Shown here piece after piece: positions 55,061-64,000 of a stretch of 64,000 nucleotides of DNA. Location: NCBI GenBank assembly GCA_963676435.2, contig CAXXOZ010000006.1:372001-436000 (forward strand), read 5' to 3'. How positions within the stretch are numbered: the first letter of the stretch is position 1; every line of letters begins with the position of its first letter. This stretch comes from CAXXOZ01 sp963676435 (GTDB lineage Bacteria; Bacillota; Clostridia; Lachnospirales; Lachnospiraceae). The notes below the pieces were generated by a model, which saw nothing but the letters and a program-made list of their open reading frames with translations, ran no database searches and was not told where the DNA came from. A program made the translations under genes and the position numbers.

Positions 55061-55636
55061 ATGAAAAAGATTACTATGGCGCTTTTGCTAATAAGTATAT
55101 CGTTGATTTTTACAGCATGTTTGCCTTTTGGCATGAGAAATAATGTTATCAATCCATCTTCTCATACAGATGATTACTATGGTGATGATTATTATGACGA
55201 TTATTATGACGATGATTATTATGGTGATGACTACTATGATGATGATTACTATGATGATGATTATTATGGTGATGATTATTATGACGACTATGATGATTAT
55301 GGATATGGTGATGCTTATTATTATACCGGCACATATGTTTGTGATGATGACTCTATGTATTCACCAGGATATTACCCAACACTATACCTATATAATGATG
55401 GATCGTTCTATTTTGAAGTAAATCTAGGAGATGGAATGGGATCAATATGGGGCTATTATTCGGAGGATACACCAGGTTATATTGAGTTATATGTTGATGG
55501 TCGAGATTTCTCTGGTTACGCAGGAGATAACGAAGAGATAATACCATTTTACATTGTTGATGATTATACTTTAAGATTGCATGAGAAAAATATTGGTTTA
55601 ACCTCTGCAAATTCATATTTCTATTATTCGTACTAA
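55061..55636 (+). CDS. Lipoprotein with an Asp/Tyr tandem-repeat segment
   Basis: A 191-residue lipoprotein: signal peptide and lipobox LIFTAC (cleavage before Cys20), then residues ~35-87 consist almost wholly of Asp, Tyr and Gly in units such as DDYYGDDYYDD, followed by a small globular domain (~88-191; SPGYYPTLYLYNDGSFYFEV). The repeat is highly acidic and probably binds cations or a surface partner (inference). GGAGGG ribosome binding site. I recognise no named family; the globular part looks like small lipoprotein barrels. Confidence 0.75.
   Translation: MKKITMALLLISISLIFTACLPFGMRNNVINPSSHTDDYYGDDYYDDYYDDDYYGDDYYDDDYYDDDYYGDDYYDDYDDYGYGDAYYYTGTYVCDDDSMYSPGYYPTLYLYNDGSFYFEVNLGDGMGSIWGYYSEDTPGYIELYVDGRDFSGYAGDNEEIIPFYIVDDYTLRLHEKNIGLTSANSYFYYSY
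55165..55313 (+). repeat. Degenerate trinucleotide-rich tandem repeat (GAT/TAT coding Asp-Tyr)
   Basis: About 150 bp of GATGATTATTATGGT-like units inside the lipoprotein gene. Units differ at third positions, so it is an old or selected repeat rather than a fresh expansion. Antisense reading frames here (His/Asn-rich) are shadows. Confidence 0.75.
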
Positions 55637-55642
55637 AAGTTA

Positions 55643-55672
55643 AGCTCTCAGAATTTTTCTGAGAGCTTTTTT
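55643..55672 (+). terminator. Intrinsic terminator
   Basis: AGCTCTCAGA / TCTGAGAGCT with an ATTTT-type loop and a following TTTTT run. Confidence 0.85.
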
Positions 55673-55878
55673 CAATTTATATATGCTGACATATAATAAT
55701 AAAAGCTTTGTTAAATAAAAAACTTTTATAGACTAATTTAGGTTAATTTGATAATATTAAGTAGTTAAGCAGATTTTAAAGATTTACTAAATTTCTGAGA
55801 AAGATGCTATTATAAAATAATCGTACTGAAAAAGAAGTTATTCTAAATAACAAGGCGATGGAGAATATGTTTATTTGA

Positions 55879-56022
55879 TTCCATGTCTGTTAAAGCATGG
55901 AATTTTGATTTAATAGGAAAGGTCTCTGAACTTACCTAGTAAATCAAACTCATCGAGGGAGCGCAGAGTCGCGGGTAAGGAAATAATTGCGTTGTAAACG
56001 AACTCTTAGTTCAGTTGATTTA
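55879..56022 (+). promoter_or_regulatory. Candidate structured leader RNA (riboswitch-like)
   Basis: Upstream of the TM1266-type gene lie: a hairpin TTCCATG/CATGGAA (55879-55902); a 9+4-bp stem TTTGATTTA...TAGG / CCTA...TAAATCAAA (55904-55948); a competing pair CTTACC (55931-55936) / GGTAAG (55974-55979); a small hairpin GAACT/AGTTC (56000-56012); and a second copy of TTGATTTA (56015-56022) beside the ribosome binding site that could steal TAAATCAA. The overlap of alternatives is riboswitch-like. I cannot match it to a class I know. The rest of the 404-nt gap (55673-55878) shows nothing. Confidence 0.4.
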
Positions 56023-56040
56023 AAAAGGAGTATTATTTAT

Positions 56041-56286
56041 ATGGAAAATAGAATTGCATTAATTGGAATTATAGCTAGTGAGTCATCTACTATAGGTAGA
56101 TTAAATGAGATTCTTCACGAATATTCTGAATATATCATAGGAAGAATGGGTTTGCCATATAAAGAAAAGAAAATCAATATTATAAGTATTGTTATTGATG
56201 CTCCTAACGATATAATAAGTTCTTTGTCAGGGAAACTTGGAATGCTTAAAGGAATAAGTGTTAAAACTCAGTATTCAAAAATTTAA
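56041..56286 (+). CDS. TM1266-type putative iron-only hydrogenase system regulator
   Basis: An 81-residue ACT-like protein (MENRIALIGIIASESSTIGR; IISIVIDAPNDIISSLSGKL) matching the small TM1266 family often found near hydrogenase maturation genes. ATG 56041 follows AAAAAGGAG. No hydE/F/G genes are in view; the partner gene is a substrate-binding lipoprotein. Confidence 0.8.
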   Translation: MENRIALIGIIASESSTIGRLNEILHEYSEYIIGRMGLPYKEKKINIISIVIDAPNDIISSLSGKLGMLKGISVKTQYSKI

Positions 56287-56304
56287 ATGACATGGAGGAG
56301 TAAA

Positions 56305-57300
56305 ATGAAAAGAAAAATTTTATCATTAATTTTGGCACTTGCTTTAGCAGTGGCAGTTTTCACAGGATGTGGAGGAAATAATAATGAGCAAGAAACAACC
56401 ATAGCCGCAGAAAAGATAGACATAAATGTGGCTGCATTAAAAGGTCCAACGGCAATAGGTATGGTAAAGCTTATGAAAGATTCTGAAGGTGAAGAAACAG
56501 CTAATAACTATGACTTTACAGTTTACGGAACGCCTGATGAAGTTACGACAGGTTTAATTAAAGGTGAGATTGATATGGCAGCGGTGCCATGTAATTTAGC
56601 TAGTGTTTTATATAATAAAACCGAGGGAGAAATTCAGGTTGCCTCTATAAACACATACGGAGTATTGTATATAGTAGAAACAGGAAATCAAATTAATTCT
56701 GTAGAAGACTTAAGAGGGAAAACTATTATTTCAACAGGGCAGGGAGCAACGCCAGAATACACACTAAATTATCTTTTGGCATCTTATGGATTAACTGTTG
56801 GTACAGATGTTTTTGTTGAGTATAAAAGTGAATCTACAGAAGTAGCAGCATTTTTGTCTTCAAATTCAGATTCAATAGCTATGATGCCACAGCCTTATGT
56901 TTCAATTGCAATGAGTCAAAATGAAAATGTAAGAGTTGCTCTTGATGTATCAGAAGAGTGGGAAAAAGTAAACGATGACTCAACTGTTGTTACAGGAGTC
57001 TTAGTTGTCAGAAAAGCTTTTGCCGAAGAAAATCCAGATGCTGTAGAAGCATTTTTAGCAGAATATTCAGAATCAATTAATTTTGTTAATGAAAATATAG
57101 AAGAGGCTTCTGAACTAGTGGGAGAATATGGAATATTTACAAAAGAAATAGCGCAGATGGCAATACCTTATATGAATGTTAGATTTCAGTCAAAAGATGA
57201 AATGAAGTTAGATATTTCAGGATATTTAAAAACATTATTCGAACAAAACCCTGCATCAGTGGGTGGAGCTATGCCAGAAGACGATTTTTACTTAAATTAA
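56305..57300 (+). CDS. ABC-type substrate-binding lipoprotein (NMT1/SsuA-like), orphan
   Basis: A 331-residue type 2 periplasmic-binding-fold protein with a lipobox (VFTGCGG) after the signal peptide. Segments such as KGPTAIGMVKLM, GEIDMAAVPCNLA and GKTIISTGQGATPEYTLNYL fit the NMT1/nitrate-sulfonate-taurine-type family. ATG 56305 follows GGAGGA. No permease or ATPase gene is linked, so the transporter is elsewhere or it acts alone. Cotranscribed with the TM1266-type gene (18-nt gap). Confidence 0.88.
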   Translation: MKRKILSLILALALAVAVFTGCGGNNNEQETTIAAEKIDINVAALKGPTAIGMVKLMKDSEGEETANNYDFTVYGTPDEVTTGLIKGEIDMAAVPCNLASVLYNKTEGEIQVASINTYGVLYIVETGNQINSVEDLRGKTIISTGQGATPEYTLNYLLASYGLTVGTDVFVEYKSESTEVAAFLSSNSDSIAMMPQPYVSIAMSQNENVRVALDVSEEWEKVNDDSTVVTGVLVVRKAFAEENPDAVEAFLAEYSESINFVNENIEEASELVGEYGIFTKEIAQMAIPYMNVRFQSKDEMKLDISGYLKTLFEQNPASVGGAMPEDDFYLN

Positions 57301-57333
57301 AAGTTTAGATATAGTGTAAATTTTTCAAAAAAT

Positions 57334-57370
57334 ACCTTTATTATACAATATATAGTAAAGGTGTTTTTTT
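57334..57370 (+). terminator. Intrinsic terminator
   Basis: ACCTTTATTATA / TATAGTAAAGGT (one wobble), loop CAATA, followed by a T tract. Confidence 0.75.
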
Positions 57371-57415
57371 ATTGTCATTTTATTGAAAAAAGTGTGTAAA
57401 TTTAACAAAAATTTG

Positions 57416-57444
57416 TTCACTATTCACATAAAATATGTTATAAT
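57416..57444 (+). promoter_or_regulatory. Promoter of glgC-glgD
   Basis: TTCACT, 17-bp spacer, TATAAT 28 bp upstream of glgC. The -35 is weak, the -10 perfect. Confidence 0.45.
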
Positions 57445-57471
57445 TGCTGTGTTGGTAAAAAGAGGTGAAAC

Positions 57472-58743
57472 ATGATAAAAAAAGAAATTATAGCAATGCT
57501 TTTGGCTGGAGGTCATGGTAGCAGGCTTGGAATTCTTACATCAAACACAGCTAAACCAGCAGTAGTTTTTGGAGGTAAATATAGAATAATAGATTTTCCT
57601 TTAAGTAACTGCATAAATTCAGGGATTGACACAGTGGGAGTACTCACTCAGTATCAACCTTTAAGGTTGAATTCTCATATTGGTATAGGGATTCCCTGGG
57701 ATTTAGATAGAAATGTTGGTGGAGTTGTAGTATTGCCCCCGTATGCCAAAGTGGAGAATAGTGAATGGTATACAGGAACAGCTAACGCCATATTCCAGAA
57801 CTCAGCATTTATAGAACAATACAATCCAGAATACGTACTTATTTTATCAGGAGATCATGTTTATAAAATGGATTATGAACTGATGCTTAGATATCACAAG
57901 GCAAATAAGGCAGATGTTACTCTTGCTACTATGCCTGTTCCTTATGAAGATGCAAAACGATTTGGAATAGTTATTACCGATACTGATAATAGTGTAATAG
58001 AGTTTCAAGAAAAGCCAGATCAACCTAGAGGGAATTTAGCCTCGATGGGTATTTATATATTTAAATGGAGCCTCTTAAAGGAAGCACTTCAAAATCTTAA
58101 AGATGTAGAGGGATGCGATTTTGGAAAGCATGTAATACCTTATTGTTATGAACGAAGAAAAAAGCTATTTGCATATGAATATACAGGTTATTGGAAGGAT
58201 GTAGGAACCTTAAAATCCTACTGGCAGGCAAATATGGAACTGATAGATATAATTCCTGCATTTAACTTATATGAAGAATTTTGGAGAATATATACAAAAG
58301 AGGATATATTGCCACCTCAGTATATTTCGAAGAATTCAGAAATAGAAAGAAGTATCATTGGAGAAGGTACTGAAATATATGGCCAAGTTTATAATTCCGT
58401 GATTAGTCCAGGGGTGGTTATAGAAGATGGGACTATAATCAAAGATAGTATTGTTATGAGAAATACAACTATCGGGAAAAATTGTGTTATTAATAAAGCT
58501 ATTATTGCTGAAAACACAAAGATAGGTGACGGAGTAGTTATCGGAATTGGTGAACTGGCTGAAAGTAAGCTTGATAATAATGTTTATACAGAAGATCTAG
58601 TAATTATAGGGGACACTACAAAAATACCAGATAATGTAAGAATTGGAAAAAACACAGCGGTTTTAGGATATACTGACGAAAACGACTATGAAAAGGGCGT
58701 ACTAAAAAGCGGGGAGTATATTATAAAGGCTGGTGAATACTAG
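57472..58743 (+). CDS. glgC: Glucose-1-phosphate adenylyltransferase
   Basis: A 423-residue ADP-glucose pyrophosphorylase: nucleotidyltransferase motif AMLLAGGHGSRLGILT, YTGTANAIFQN and the left-handed beta-helix C terminus (hexapeptide repeats from ~300). It commits glucose to glycogen. One-nt gap to glgD. Confidence 0.97.
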   Translation: MIKKEIIAMLLAGGHGSRLGILTSNTAKPAVVFGGKYRIIDFPLSNCINSGIDTVGVLTQYQPLRLNSHIGIGIPWDLDRNVGGVVVLPPYAKVENSEWYTGTANAIFQNSAFIEQYNPEYVLILSGDHVYKMDYELMLRYHKANKADVTLATMPVPYEDAKRFGIVITDTDNSVIEFQEKPDQPRGNLASMGIYIFKWSLLKEALQNLKDVEGCDFGKHVIPYCYERRKKLFAYEYTGYWKDVGTLKSYWQANMELIDIIPAFNLYEEFWRIYTKEDILPPQYISKNSEIERSIIGEGTEIYGQVYNSVISPGVVIEDGTIIKDSIVMRNTTIGKNCVINKAIIAENTKIGDGVVIGIGELAESKLDNNVYTEDLVIIGDTTKIPDNVRIGKNTAVLGYTDENDYEKGVLKSGEYIIKAGEY

Positions 58744-59847
58744 ATGAGAGCAGTTGGGATAATAATGGCTGTAGGCAATGTTTTTAGCATGAAAGAGCTA
58801 ACGAAAAAAAGAGCCATTGCAGCTATGCCAATAGCGGGAAGCTATAGAAGTATAGATTTTGTACTTAGTAGTATGTCAAACTCAAATATACAAAAAGTTG
58901 CCGTATTTACCCAATATAATGCGATATCATTAAATGAATATCTTAGTTCCTCAAAATGGTGGAATTTTGGTAGAAAACAAGGAGGGCTTTATCTTTATGC
59001 TCCTTCTATTACTTCTGAAAATAGTTATTGGTACCAAGGAACATCAGATACCATTTATCAAAATATTGAATTTTTAAAAAGAAGTCATGAACCATATGTT
59101 GTAATTGCACCTGGGGACTCGATTTATAAAATAGATTTTAATAAGTCAATTGAATATCACATTAGAAAAAATGCTGATATTACTATTGTTTGTAAAGACT
59201 TACCAAATGAAGGTGATTACAGTAGATTTGGGCTATTAGAACTTTCTGATGATGGAAAAGTCATTAACATGGAAGAAAAGCCAATGTCTACAAATTTAAG
59301 AACTGTTTCAACAGGGATATATATTTTACGAAGACAGTTGTTAATTGAATTAGTAGAAAAAGCCGCCAGTGAATATAGGTATGATTTTGTTAATGATATA
59401 TTAATGAGATATAAAAATATTAAGCGTATTTATGGTTATAAAATCGAAGATTATTGGAAGTGTATTTCCACTGTCGACGAATATTATAAAACTAACATGG
59501 ATTTTTTAGAGAAGGGTATAAGGGATTACTTTTTTAGAGAATATCCCGAAGTTTATTCAAGAGCAGATGATTTCCCACCTGCAAAATATAATATAAATTT
59601 AAATGTAAAAAATAGTATTATTTCAAGTGGGTGCATTATTAATGGGAGTGTAGAAGATTCTGTCTTGTTTAGAAAAGTTTTTATAGGGAATAATTGTACA
59701 GTTAAAAATTCTATAATACTAAACGATGTGCATATTGGAGATAATGCATATATAGAAAATTGTATAATAGAAAGCAGTACAACAATAAGACCAAATACAA
59801 CTCACATTGGAAATAATGGTAAAATAGAGGTTGTATGTAGTACATAA
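58744..59847 (+). CDS. glgD: GlgD, glucose-1-phosphate adenylyltransferase-like subunit
   Basis: A 367-residue paralogue of GlgC. The N-terminal glycine motif is degraded (GIIMAVGNVFSMKELT) and the catalytic Lys/Asp region is weaker, as in GlgD subunits that modulate GlgC. Hexapeptide C terminus present. Immediately after glgC. Confidence 0.95.
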   Translation: MRAVGIIMAVGNVFSMKELTKKRAIAAMPIAGSYRSIDFVLSSMSNSNIQKVAVFTQYNAISLNEYLSSSKWWNFGRKQGGLYLYAPSITSENSYWYQGTSDTIYQNIEFLKRSHEPYVVIAPGDSIYKIDFNKSIEYHIRKNADITIVCKDLPNEGDYSRFGLLELSDDGKVINMEEKPMSTNLRTVSTGIYILRRQLLIELVEKAASEYRYDFVNDILMRYKNIKRIYGYKIEDYWKCISTVDEYYKTNMDFLEKGIRDYFFREYPEVYSRADDFPPAKYNINLNVKNSIISSGCIINGSVEDSVLFRKVFIGNNCTVKNSIILNDVHIGDNAYIENCIIESSTTIRPNTTHIGNNGKIEVVCST

Positions 59848-59884
59848 TTAATCAACACACACAAACTAAGGAGGGAACTTTACA

Positions 59885-60160
59885 ATGCAAATCACAGATG
59901 TAAGAGTAAGAAAGGTAGCTAAGGAGGGGAAAATGAAAGCTGTAGTTTCAATAACTTTGGACACAGAATTCGTTGTTCATGACATTAAGGTTATTGAAGG
60001 TGAAAAAGGATTATTTATAGCTATGCCTAGTAGAAAGGCAGCAGATGGAGAATATAGAGATATTGCCCATCCTATTAATTCCAACACCAGAGAAAAAATA
60101 CAGACAATAATTTTGGAACGATACGAGCAGGCATTATCGGAGGAGCCAGAAACAGTATAA
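59885..60160 (+). CDS. spoVG: SpoVG family regulator
   Basis: A 91-residue SpoVG: MQITDVRVRKVAKEGKMKAVVSI at the start and the family motif FIAMPSRKAADGEYRDIAHPI. An RNA/DNA-binding regulator in Firmicutes linked to sporulation, division and envelope control. GGAGGG ribosome binding site; terminator at 60198. Confidence 0.97.
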   Translation: MQITDVRVRKVAKEGKMKAVVSITLDTEFVVHDIKVIEGEKGLFIAMPSRKAADGEYRDIAHPINSNTREKIQTIILERYEQALSEEPETV

Positions 60161-60197
60161 ATAAGATTTATATAAGTTCAAGAATAAAAGTATTAGT

Positions 60198-60235
60198 CTC
60201 CCTTTGAGAAATTCAAAGGGAGCTCTTTTTTATTT
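60198..60235 (+). terminator. Terminator of spoVG
   Basis: CTCCCTTTG / CAAAGGGAG with an AGAAATT loop followed by a T-rich tract. Confidence 0.85.
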
Positions 60236-60285
60236 AACGTTCTTAATGTATAATATATCTAATCACTATAGAAAAGAGGAAAAAG

Positions 60286-60861
60286 ATGCACATCATAATA
60301 GGGTTGGGAAATCCTTCTGACAAGTATAAAAAAACAAGGCACAATGTAGGTTTCGATGCAATAGATAAAATTGCAGAAAAAAATGGTATAAGTGTAAACA
60401 TAGGAAAGCACAAAGCATTAATAGGACAGGGAATAATAGGTGGAAGAAAAGTACTTTTGGTTAAGCCTATGACATATATGAATTTAAGCGGTGAGTCAGT
60501 TAGATCAATAGTGGATTATTACAAGGTAGATTTTGAATCTGAATGTGTAATTATCTATGATGATGTGAGTCTAACAGAGGGCAAACTTCGTATCAGAAAA
60601 AAAGGTAGTGCAGGTGGGCATAATGGAATAAAAAGTATAATTCAACATATGAATACTCAGGAATTTATAAGAATTCGTTTGGGAGTTGGAGAAAAACCTG
60701 GAAAAATGGATTTGGCCGATTTTGTTCTAAGTAGGTTTGATAGTATACAAAGAGCAAAGATAGACCAAGGCATAGATAGAATTGTGGATGCAGTAGAAAT
60801 GATAGTTGAAAAAGATATAGATATAGCAATGAATATCTTCAATAAAGCGCAAGATGAATAG
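60286..60861 (+). CDS. pth: Peptidyl-tRNA hydrolase
   Basis: A 191-residue Pth releasing peptides from stalled peptidyl-tRNA. GLGNPSDKYKKTRHNVGFDAI contains the catalytic His and Asn, and KPMTYMNLSGESV and GGHNGIKSI are present. Followed after 16 nt by mfd, a common Firmicute arrangement. Confidence 0.97.
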   Translation: MHIIIGLGNPSDKYKKTRHNVGFDAIDKIAEKNGISVNIGKHKALIGQGIIGGRKVLLVKPMTYMNLSGESVRSIVDYYKVDFESECVIIYDDVSLTEGKLRIRKKGSAGGHNGIKSIIQHMNTQEFIRIRLGVGEKPGKMDLADFVLSRFDSIQRAKIDQGIDRIVDAVEMIVEKDIDIAMNIFNKAQDE

Positions 60862-60877
60862 CGAGGGAGTGAAATAA

Positions 60878-63800
60878 TTGGAGACACTAATAGCTCCTTT
60901 GAGAGAATTAAAAGAGTATAACGATATAATAAAATCTATTAATAAAGATAATAAATCTGTATCGGTAAGCGGGTGTAATCCTTCACAGAGCCCACATCTT
61001 ATAAATGCAATAGGCGAAGGATATAAATACAAAGTTATCGTTACTTTTAGTGAACAGCGTGCAAAAGATTTATATGAAAATTACAGAGTATTTGACAAGG
61101 AATGCTTTGTTTACCCTGCAAAAGACTTTATTTTTTATAGTGCAGATATGCAGGGTAATTTTATTGTTAAAAAAAGGCTTGAAACAGTCAAACAAATTGT
61201 TGAGAAAAAACCTGCAACGATTATAATGATTTTGCCATCATTAATGAACAAAGTTTTGCCTATAAGTTATATTGAAAACAATATAATGGAAATTAAGGTG
61301 GGAGAAGAAGTTAATCTTGATAAATGCATTGAGAGTTTTATAAAACTTGGGTATGAAAGAACTTTTCAAGTAGAAGCTTCTGGTCAGTTTTCTATAAGAG
61401 GAAGTGTTATAGATATATTTCCACACACTGAAGAAGTACCTGTAAGAATAGACTTATGGGACAGGGAAGTTGATTCAATAAAATATTTTGATATCATGAG
61501 TCAGAGGTCAATAGAAAATTTAGAAAAAATAGTTATATATCCTGCTACAGAATATATATTGTCTCAGGAAGAAATAGATGAAGGCCTAAATAACATTAAG
61601 TTTGAAGCAGATAAGCTTGAAAAAAAATTTAGAGAAGATTTTAAGACTGAAGAAGCACATAGAATAAAAACTATCATTTCTGAATTTACTGGCTCCTCTT
61701 TAGAAGGATATATTGACTACTTTTATGGGAATACGGTTTCTATATTAGATTACTTTAAAGATGAGGAAACTCTTTATTTTATCGATGATCCTACAAAGGT
61801 TATTTCAAAAGGAGAAGTAACAGAATTAGAATTTTCAGAAAGTATGACTCATAGACTAGAAAAGGGGTATATACTTCCGGGACAGGCAAACATTCTTTTT
61901 TCATTGAATTTGATAGTATCTAGGTTGAATGGCAAAAAGCTAGTATTATTATCAGGTCTTATTAAGAAAGATAAGAACTTTCAGGTAGAGAATGATTATC
62001 TTATTGAAGCAAAAAGTATAAATTCTTATAATAATAGCTTTGAACTATTGATAAAAGATTTAAAAAAAATATAAAAATGAAAACTATAGAGTGATTATTT
62101 TCTCTGCATCTAGAACTAGAGCTAGTAGATTAGCTGCTAATATTAGAGAGTTTGATATTAATGCATATTTTTCAGAAGATCTTACAAAACCTTTAAATAA
62201 AGGTCAAATTATGGTAACCCATGGAAATCTTCATAGTGGCTTTGAGTATCCTGATATAAAAATGGTAGTGATTTCTGAGTCAGATATATTTGGAACTAAA
62301 AAACCAAGAAAAAAAAGAAAAACTAATTATCAGGGTAATAAAATAAACAGCTTTACTGATTTAAACCTAGGTGATTATGTGGTTCACGAAAACCATGGTC
62401 TAGGTATATACAGAGGAATAGAAAAAATTGAAGTAGAAAAAAAATCTAAAGATTATATAAAAATTGAATATGCAGGAACAGGAACCCTTTATATACCAGC
62501 AACAAGTTTTGATGTTATTCAAAAGTTCGCAGATGCTGATTCTGGGAAGCACAGATTAAATAAACTAGGTACCCAGGAATGGAATAAAACAAAAACCAGA
62601 GTTAGAGGAGCCGTAAAAGATATTGCAGCAGACTTAGTGAAATTATATGCCATAAGACAGGCTAAGGAAGGTTATAAATACTCTGAGGATACTGTTTGGC
62701 AGCAGGAGTTTGAAGAGTTGTTTCCTTATGTTGAAACAGATGACCAGCTTACGGCCATTGAAGATACAAAGAAAGATATGGAAAGCAGCAAAATAATGGA
62801 TCGCCTAATCTGTGGAGATGTAGGGTATGGAAAAACTGAAATATCTATTCGAGCAGCTTTTAAGGCAGCTCAAGAAGATAAACAGACTGCTGTTTTAGTT
62901 CCAACTACTATTCTTGCATGGCAGCATTATAATACTTTTGTTGAAAGAATGAAAAATTATCCTATAAGAATAGAACTTTTATCAAGATTTAAAGGGGCCA
63001 AAGATACAAAGAAAGTTTTGGAAGACATTAAAAAAGGTATGGTTGATATTGTGGTAGGTACACATAAACTACTATCTGATAATGTAGAATTTAAAGATTT
63101 GGGTCTTTTAGTTGTAGATGAGGAGCAGAGATTTGGAGTTACTCATAAAGAGAAAATTAAAAAACTAAGGCAAAATGTAGATGTTCTAACCCTAACAGCC
63201 ACCCCGATTCCACGAACCCTACATATGAGTTTGATTGGGATTAGGGACATGAGTGTTTTAGAAGAACCACCAATAGACAGAGTGCCAATACAGACATATG
63301 TTATGGAGTATGATGATGAAATAGTTAGAGAAGCTATTAATAGGGAGCTTTTAAGGTCTGGTCAGGTGTATTATGTATATAATAGAGTAAATGACATTGA
63401 AAGAATAACTTCTAATGTTCAAAAATTATGTCCTGATGCAGTAGTAAGATATGCTCATGGTCAAATGAATGAAAAAGAATTGGAAAAAGTTATGTTTGAA
63501 TTTATGTCAGGAGAAATTCAGGTATTAGTTTCTACTACGATTATAGAAACAGGACTTGATATATCTAATGTAAATACAATGATTATACATGATGCAGATA
63601 TGTTTGGTTTGTCACAGCTTTACCAATTAAGGGGTAGGGTAGGAAGAAAAGATAGAACAGCCTATGCTTTTTTAATGTATAAAAGGGATAAAATGCTTAA
63701 AGAGACTGCAGAAAAGAGGCTCCAGGCAATTAGGGAATTTACAGAACTGGGATCTGGATTTAAAATAGCCATGAGAGATTTAGAAATCAGAGGCGCTGGT

Positions 63801-64000
63801 AATATCTTAGGTTCTGAACAGCACGGTCATATGGAAGCGGTTGGTTATGATTTGTATTGTAAAATGTTAAATGAAGCAGTTTCTGGTCTTAAAGGAATTG
63901 AAGTACAAGAAGATTTTGAAACAACTGTTGAAGTTAACATTGACGCATATATACCACCTGGTTATATTAAGAATGAAGCATTAAAGCTTGAAATGTATAA
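60878..64000 (+). CDS. mfd: Transcription-repair coupling factor Mfd (partial at window end, apparent frameshift)
   Basis: Mfd removes stalled RNA polymerase and recruits UvrA. The first 398 residues (60878-62074, UvrB-like domains) end at a stop just after an A8 run (62062-62069). The sequence resumes in the next frame as NYRVIIFSASRTRAS and runs open to the end of the window with the RNA polymerase interaction domain (DLNLGDYVVHENHGLGIYRG), Walker A CGDVGYGKTEIS and the DEEQRFG box. Adding one A restores a single frame. The gene continues past 64000 (D7 region missing here). Most likely a homopolymer error in assembly, otherwise slippage. TTG start with a GGGAG site. Confidence 0.92.

Noticed and set aside
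55165..55313. Possible CRISPR-like array
   Set aside because: Repeats are continuous in-frame Asp-Tyr codons without unique spacers, and no cas genes are present.
55143..55421. Open frames in the other phases and on the opposite strand of the Asp/Tyr repeat (Met/Ile-rich and His/Asn-rich peptides)
   Set aside because: They are shadows of the trinucleotide-rich repeat in the lipoprotein gene and lack ribosome binding sites.
55850..56040. Known riboswitch (fluoride, guanidine-I, xanthine/NMT1, TPP) before the substrate-binding protein
   Set aside because: Only short fragments (for example GGCGATGGAG) match; the conserved cores of these classes are absent.

Overview
The window reads as chromosomal DNA of a low-GC, anaerobic, probably spore-associated member of the Clostridia (Eubacteriales). 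Supporting evidence: AT-rich sequence with strong GGAGG-type ribosome binding sites, Firmicute marker genes (gdpP-rplI-dnaB, mecA, spoVG, a DnaI/DnaD-type helicase-loading pair, murC), many low-potential redox proteins (2x4Fe-4S ferredoxins, a rubredoxin-type protein, a DUF1858 redox protein, a TM1266-type hydrogenase-system regulator), a V-type ATPase and the long clostridial form of PRPP synthetase. I cannot name the species from sequence alone.

Layout. 1-4.7 kb: a PucR/CdaR-type regulator divergent from a three-gene operon (2x4Fe-4S ferredoxin, FAD flavoprotein reductase, PhlG/phloretin-hydrolase-like C-C hydrolase), a plausible anaerobic route for acylphloroglucinol or flavonoid-like compounds. 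4.7-12.8 kb: accessory, decayed DNA holding a complete IS21-family element (4948-7108, 5-bp target duplication), gene relics, a frameshifted LysR regulator, a frameshifted uroporphyrinogen-decarboxylase-family methyltransferase, an AbiE system whose toxin gene is broken, an orphan 100-aa protein and a DUF4143-type ATPase. 12.8-18.7 kb: a second PucR-type regulator divergent from TauE-type exporter, MBL-fold protein and homocysteine S-methyltransferase genes, then a Gfo/Idh/MocA oxidoreductase and a rubredoxin-like protein. 18.8-24 kb: an arabinose operon (araA, FGGY kinase, araD) ending in a GntP-family permease. 24-25.1 kb: SnoaL-like protein and divergent TetR regulator.

25.2-30.4 kb: c-di-AMP phosphodiesterase, L9, DnaB, ferredoxin, DUF1858 protein, MecA. 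30.5-30.8 kb: a strong sigma-A promoter whose predicted start coincides with one arm of a 14-bp inverted repeat enclosing a 185-nt, A-rich, nearly G-free segment, a candidate new small RNA. 31.2-35.4 kb: GH18 cell-wall protein, Sua5/YwlC, a YwlE-like protein that has lost all three catalytic residues, RpiB and dCMP deaminase. 35.5-44.1 kb: a complete nine-gene V-type ATPase operon (order G/H-I-K-E-C-F-A-B-D) whose rotor subunit carries the Na+-ligand set. 44.2-48.6 kb: acyltransferase-3 membrane protein, a large exported protein and exonuclease III. 48.7-55 kb on the minus strand: prs (frameshifted), helicase loader, DnaD protein, murC, amidohydrolase. 55-64 kb: Asp/Tyr-repeat lipoprotein, a structured leader before a TM1266-type regulator and orphan substrate-binding lipoprotein, glgC-glgD, spoVG, pth and the first part of mfd (frameshifted, running off the window).

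Two housekeeping genes (prs, mfd) are interrupted at A homopolymers. Either the assembly has homopolymer errors or these genes use transcriptional slippage. This also cautions against over-reading the frameshifts in the accessory region. No rRNA, tRNA or CRISPR array was seen.
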